From the NCBI GenBank assembly GCA_018332375.1, contig BOPV01000001.1, positions 2,976,001-3,040,000 on the forward strand: DNA of 64,000 nt, read 5' to 3'. The notes beneath the pieces are model-generated. The model made no database searches and was not told the DNA's origin. It saw only the letters and a list, made by a program, of their open reading frames with translations. Positions within the stretch are counted from its first letter, which is position 1, and every line of letters begins with the position of its first letter. Both the position numbers and the translations under genes were made by a program. This document shows positions 62,305 through 64,000 of the stretch, piece after piece. Origin of the DNA: Roseiterribacter gracilis (lineage in GTDB: Bacteria; Pseudomonadota; Alphaproteobacteria; BOG-932; Roseiterribacteraceae).

Positions 62305-62997
62305 CTACGCCAACCCCAACGCGTGGCGCATCTCGGCCCGCACGGGCTCGAACGCGGCGCGGAATTCGGGTGACGCCAACAACAGCTCGGCCATCCGCAA
62401 CGCCAGCGCACGGCTTCCCACCATGTCGCTCGGATAGTGCGATCCGCAAACCAGCCGGTTGTTGGCGAAATCGTCGCCGCGCTTGACGATCGCCGCTTTC
62501 TTCTCGGGCAGGGCCTCGCTCAACAGGCGCGCATACAACACGCCGCGCAGCATGTAGCCGCTGGGATAGGACGTGCCGATATCTTTGGTGCGGCAGACCG
62601 GATGCAAGGTCGTGTCGACCTCGAACGGACGCGGGCGTTTGAACAAATCTTTGGCGCCATCGCCAAACGCGCTTTCATCGTCGCGCACGCGTTTGAAGAA
62701 CGCAGCAGTGAGCGGCAATTGCGCTTCGGTGAAGTTCGGTCCCAACACAGTCGCGAACAGGAACACGGTCGGATTGTTTTCGTCGTAGCGCGCGCGTTCG
62801 GCGTCGGCCTCGCTACGGTGCGCTTCGATGCGATGCAGGGCTGCGAGATCGGATTTAAGCGCGGCCGATCCAGCTTGCGGCGGTTCCGGCAGCACGGCGC
62901 GCAGATCGATCTTGTCGCGTTGCAGGAACGAAGGTTCTGCGGCGAAGGTAGTGCTCGTGCTCAACAGCAAGATCGGCAACCAGGCGGTGCGCTTCAT
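62305..62997 (-). CDS. class A non-specific acid phosphatase (PhoN-like)
   Basis: 230 residues from ATG at 62997 with signal peptide MKRTAWLPILLLSTSTTFAA; six codons upstream offer another ATG. The PAP2-type signature is KDLFKRPRPF, GTSYPSGYMLRGVLY and VCGSHYPSDMVGSRALA (K-x6-RP, P-S-G-H/Y, S-R-x5-H-x3-D variant with His-Tyr-Pro-Ser-Asp). It removes phosphate from various monoesters in the periplasm. PSGY in place of PSGH, the acid/base-loop His, is noteworthy and may alter activity. Confidence 0.88.
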   Translation of the reverse strand: MKRTAWLPILLLSTSTTFAAEPSFLQRDKIDLRAVLPEPPQAGSAALKSDLAALHRIEAHRSEADAERARYDENNPTVFLFATVLGPNFTEAQLPLTAAFFKRVRDDESAFGDGAKDLFKRPRPFEVDTTLHPVCRTKDIGTSYPSGYMLRGVLYARLLSEALPEKKAAIVKRGDDFANNRLVCGSHYPSDMVGSRALALRMAELLLASPEFRAAFEPVRAEMRHALGLA

Positions 62998-63086
62998 CTG
63001 CGGCTCCATCTTCACGGGTGCGGAGCGCGCAACAAATCACGACACGCGTGGATCGCACAGCAAGATTGCTGGCGCGAATCGGCGTG

Positions 63087-63614
63087 CTACTCGCCGATGC
63101 GGAGCAACGTCGCGCGGCCGATCACGCTGACCAAGTTGCGCAGGTCCGATACCTGCAACGCGACACAGCCGTGGGTCGGCGCGAAATCTTCGCGCGCGAC
63201 ATGCAGAAAGATTGCACTGCCGCCATAGGCCAGAACCGGATCGTCGTTGTGGCCGATTACGACCAGCAGGTCGTACAGCGCGTCGTCGCGCCATAGAACC
63301 TCGTGGCTGGCATCGAACGGCAATTTGACCTGGCAGTTGTACGCGAGGTCGCGCGGTGCATCGCACCAGCCGTCATCCGGTTCGATCGCCGCGACCGGCA
63401 GAATGGTTTTCGGTTTTTCGATCCGGTCGGCGCGGTAGAGAACGCGGCGGAATGGAAACAGGCCGGCCGGCGTGACGCCGTCGCCTTCGCGCTTCTCGCG
63501 CTTGATGCCGCCCGGGCCCAACGCGCACGGCGCGTGCTGATCGCCCCAGCGCACGATGCCGCGGGCGCGGTCGTGTTCGTCTTGGGACACGCTGATCATC
63601 GGAACGGCAAGCAT
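63087..63614 (-). CDS. L,D-transpeptidase (YkuD family)
   Basis: 175 residues if the ATG at 63614 is used; ATGs at 63647, 63626 and 63599 are also possible and no ribosome-binding site decides. HAPCALGPGGIKREKREGDG and TPAGLFPFRRVLYR open the domain. GHNDDPVLAYGGSAIFLHVA and PTHGCVALQVSDLRNLVSVI give the catalytic H-x-S/T-H-G-C-V site with Cys. It forms L,D cross-links or attaches proteins to peptidoglycan, or is a close relative. No signal peptide is evident. Confidence 0.9.
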   Translation of the reverse strand: MLAVPMISVSQDEHDRARGIVRWGDQHAPCALGPGGIKREKREGDGVTPAGLFPFRRVLYRADRIEKPKTILPVAAIEPDDGWCDAPRDLAYNCQVKLPFDASHEVLWRDDALYDLLVVIGHNDDPVLAYGGSAIFLHVAREDFAPTHGCVALQVSDLRNLVSVIGRATLLRIGE

Positions 63615-63746
63615 TGGGCGGCGCATCCTGCTGCGCCATCGCGTCATGCCAAAGCTGAATTTGCGCGCGTGCGTTGGCGCGTGCGGATCGGCGAATGAGG
63701 TGCGCGAGGAAAATGCCGAAATCGCGAACCCGAAACGGATTCGGCG

Positions 63747-64000
63747 TTACTGCGTGATGCTGACCGTGCGGGCCGCGTCGCCGCCGCGCATCGCCTGATA
63801 TTTCTCCAACGCCGCCATCATGTTGGCGTTGAATGATTCGGGATTGGCCTGCAGCGTCGCCTGGGCCTGGGCGACCGACGGCGGTTGCATCGAGCCCGCT
63901 TGTGCTTGCGGCAGGATCGAGGTCGGCGCACCAACCTTGGCCGGCGCTGCAACCGCAGGCTCGACCGCGACTGCATCATTGGCGGTCGCGCCCGCGGCGG
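63747..64000 (-). CDS. C-terminal part of an unknown Ala/Pro/Gln-rich protein (5' end outside window)
   Basis: An open minus-strand frame enters from the right edge and stops with TAA at 63747-63749, giving 84 residues. The start is low-complexity (AVAVEPAVAAPAKVGAPTSI), then helical (ATLQANPESFNANMMAALEK) and ends RGGDAARTVSITQ. I do not recognise the family. Codon composition fits its surroundings. Confidence 0.6.
   Translation of the reverse strand, partial: AAGATANDAVAVEPAVAAPAKVGAPTSILPQAQAGSMQPPSVAQAQATLQANPESFNANMMAALEKYQAMRGGDAARTVSITQ

Noticed and set aside
1..64000. tRNA, rRNA or CRISPR arrays
   Set aside because: No cloverleaf-like tRNA ends, no rRNA conserved segments and no regularly spaced repeat-spacer array were seen on reading both strands.

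Overview
The window is GC-rich, densely coding DNA from a chromosome of an alphaproteobacterium. The evidence is the set of alphaproteobacterial gene neighbourhoods: hslVU diverging from hisBH..AFE, Tim44-MltA-Smr, FxsA-SecB, dnaQ-coaE-aroE-maf-ppsR facing hemE-hemH-hemJ-rho, and DUF6489-mnmE-mnmG-rsmG-parA-parB. The exact order or genus cannot be fixed from what I see. The 32.7-33.05 kb gap between ppsR and hemE is a good candidate for the chromosomal origin. It holds a perfect DnaA box, genes read away from it on both sides, and two parS sites lie about 15 kb to the right beside parAB.

Left end (1-7.0 kb) is mobile DNA. A tyrosine-recombinase gene, the tail of another gene and a small HTH/coiled-coil gene form a Tn554/trio-like set (2-2055), followed by a cluster of direct and inverted repeats (2125-2232). 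Next come cargo genes: a membrane protein, a DUF6615-like probable nuclease and a HEPN-domain protein. A large serine recombinase follows, and its element has split the comM gene exactly before its Walker A motif (junction near 6978). The 3' half of comM is not in the window.

7.6-17.6 kb: a MocR-type aminotransferase domain without its HTH, a GlxA/AraC regulator, a DUF4242 protein, four tandem exported two-domain retropepsin-like proteins (10.4-14.4 kb, one with damaged active sites), an FAD/NAD(P) protein and a chemotaxis receptor. 17.7-25.8 kb: his genes hisB-hisH-GNAT-hisA-hisF-hisE plus HIT, divergent hslVU, a B3-type metallo-beta-lactamase with Glu in place of the first zinc histidine, Smr and pirin. 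25.9-32.7 kb: mltA, Tim44-like, fxsA-secB-MazG, then dnaQ-coaE-aroE-maf-ppsR, mostly with overlapping start/stop codons.

33.0-40.6 kb: heme genes hemE-hemH-hemJ, a small exported protein, RidA, rho with a long leader, and a cytochrome bd-type oxidase cydAB with an unlisted 31-codon DUF2474-like gene behind it. 40.6-45.7 kb: alpha/beta hydrolase, SnoaL-like, quinone oxidoreductase, dienelactone hydrolase and a YyaL-type thioredoxin-domain protein. 45.8-51.7 kb: tRNA modification and chromosome partition genes with two parS sites.

51.7-52.7 kb holds the most unusual intergenic architecture: a near-perfect 24-bp palindrome, a sigma-54 (-24/-12) promoter match and two tandem paralogous 35/36-residue membrane peptides, with a 157-residue unknown protein behind them. 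To the right follow GST-ArsR-AHSA1, an RTX-type secreted protein, holA-lptE-leuS, a porin-like protein whose start codon overlaps that of the divergent yggS, a small Cys-rich protein, a lipoprotein hydrolase, a class A acid phosphatase, an L,D-transpeptidase and the C-terminus of an unknown protein running off the end. No rRNA, tRNA or CRISPR array was recognised. The only gap above 300 bases is the candidate origin.
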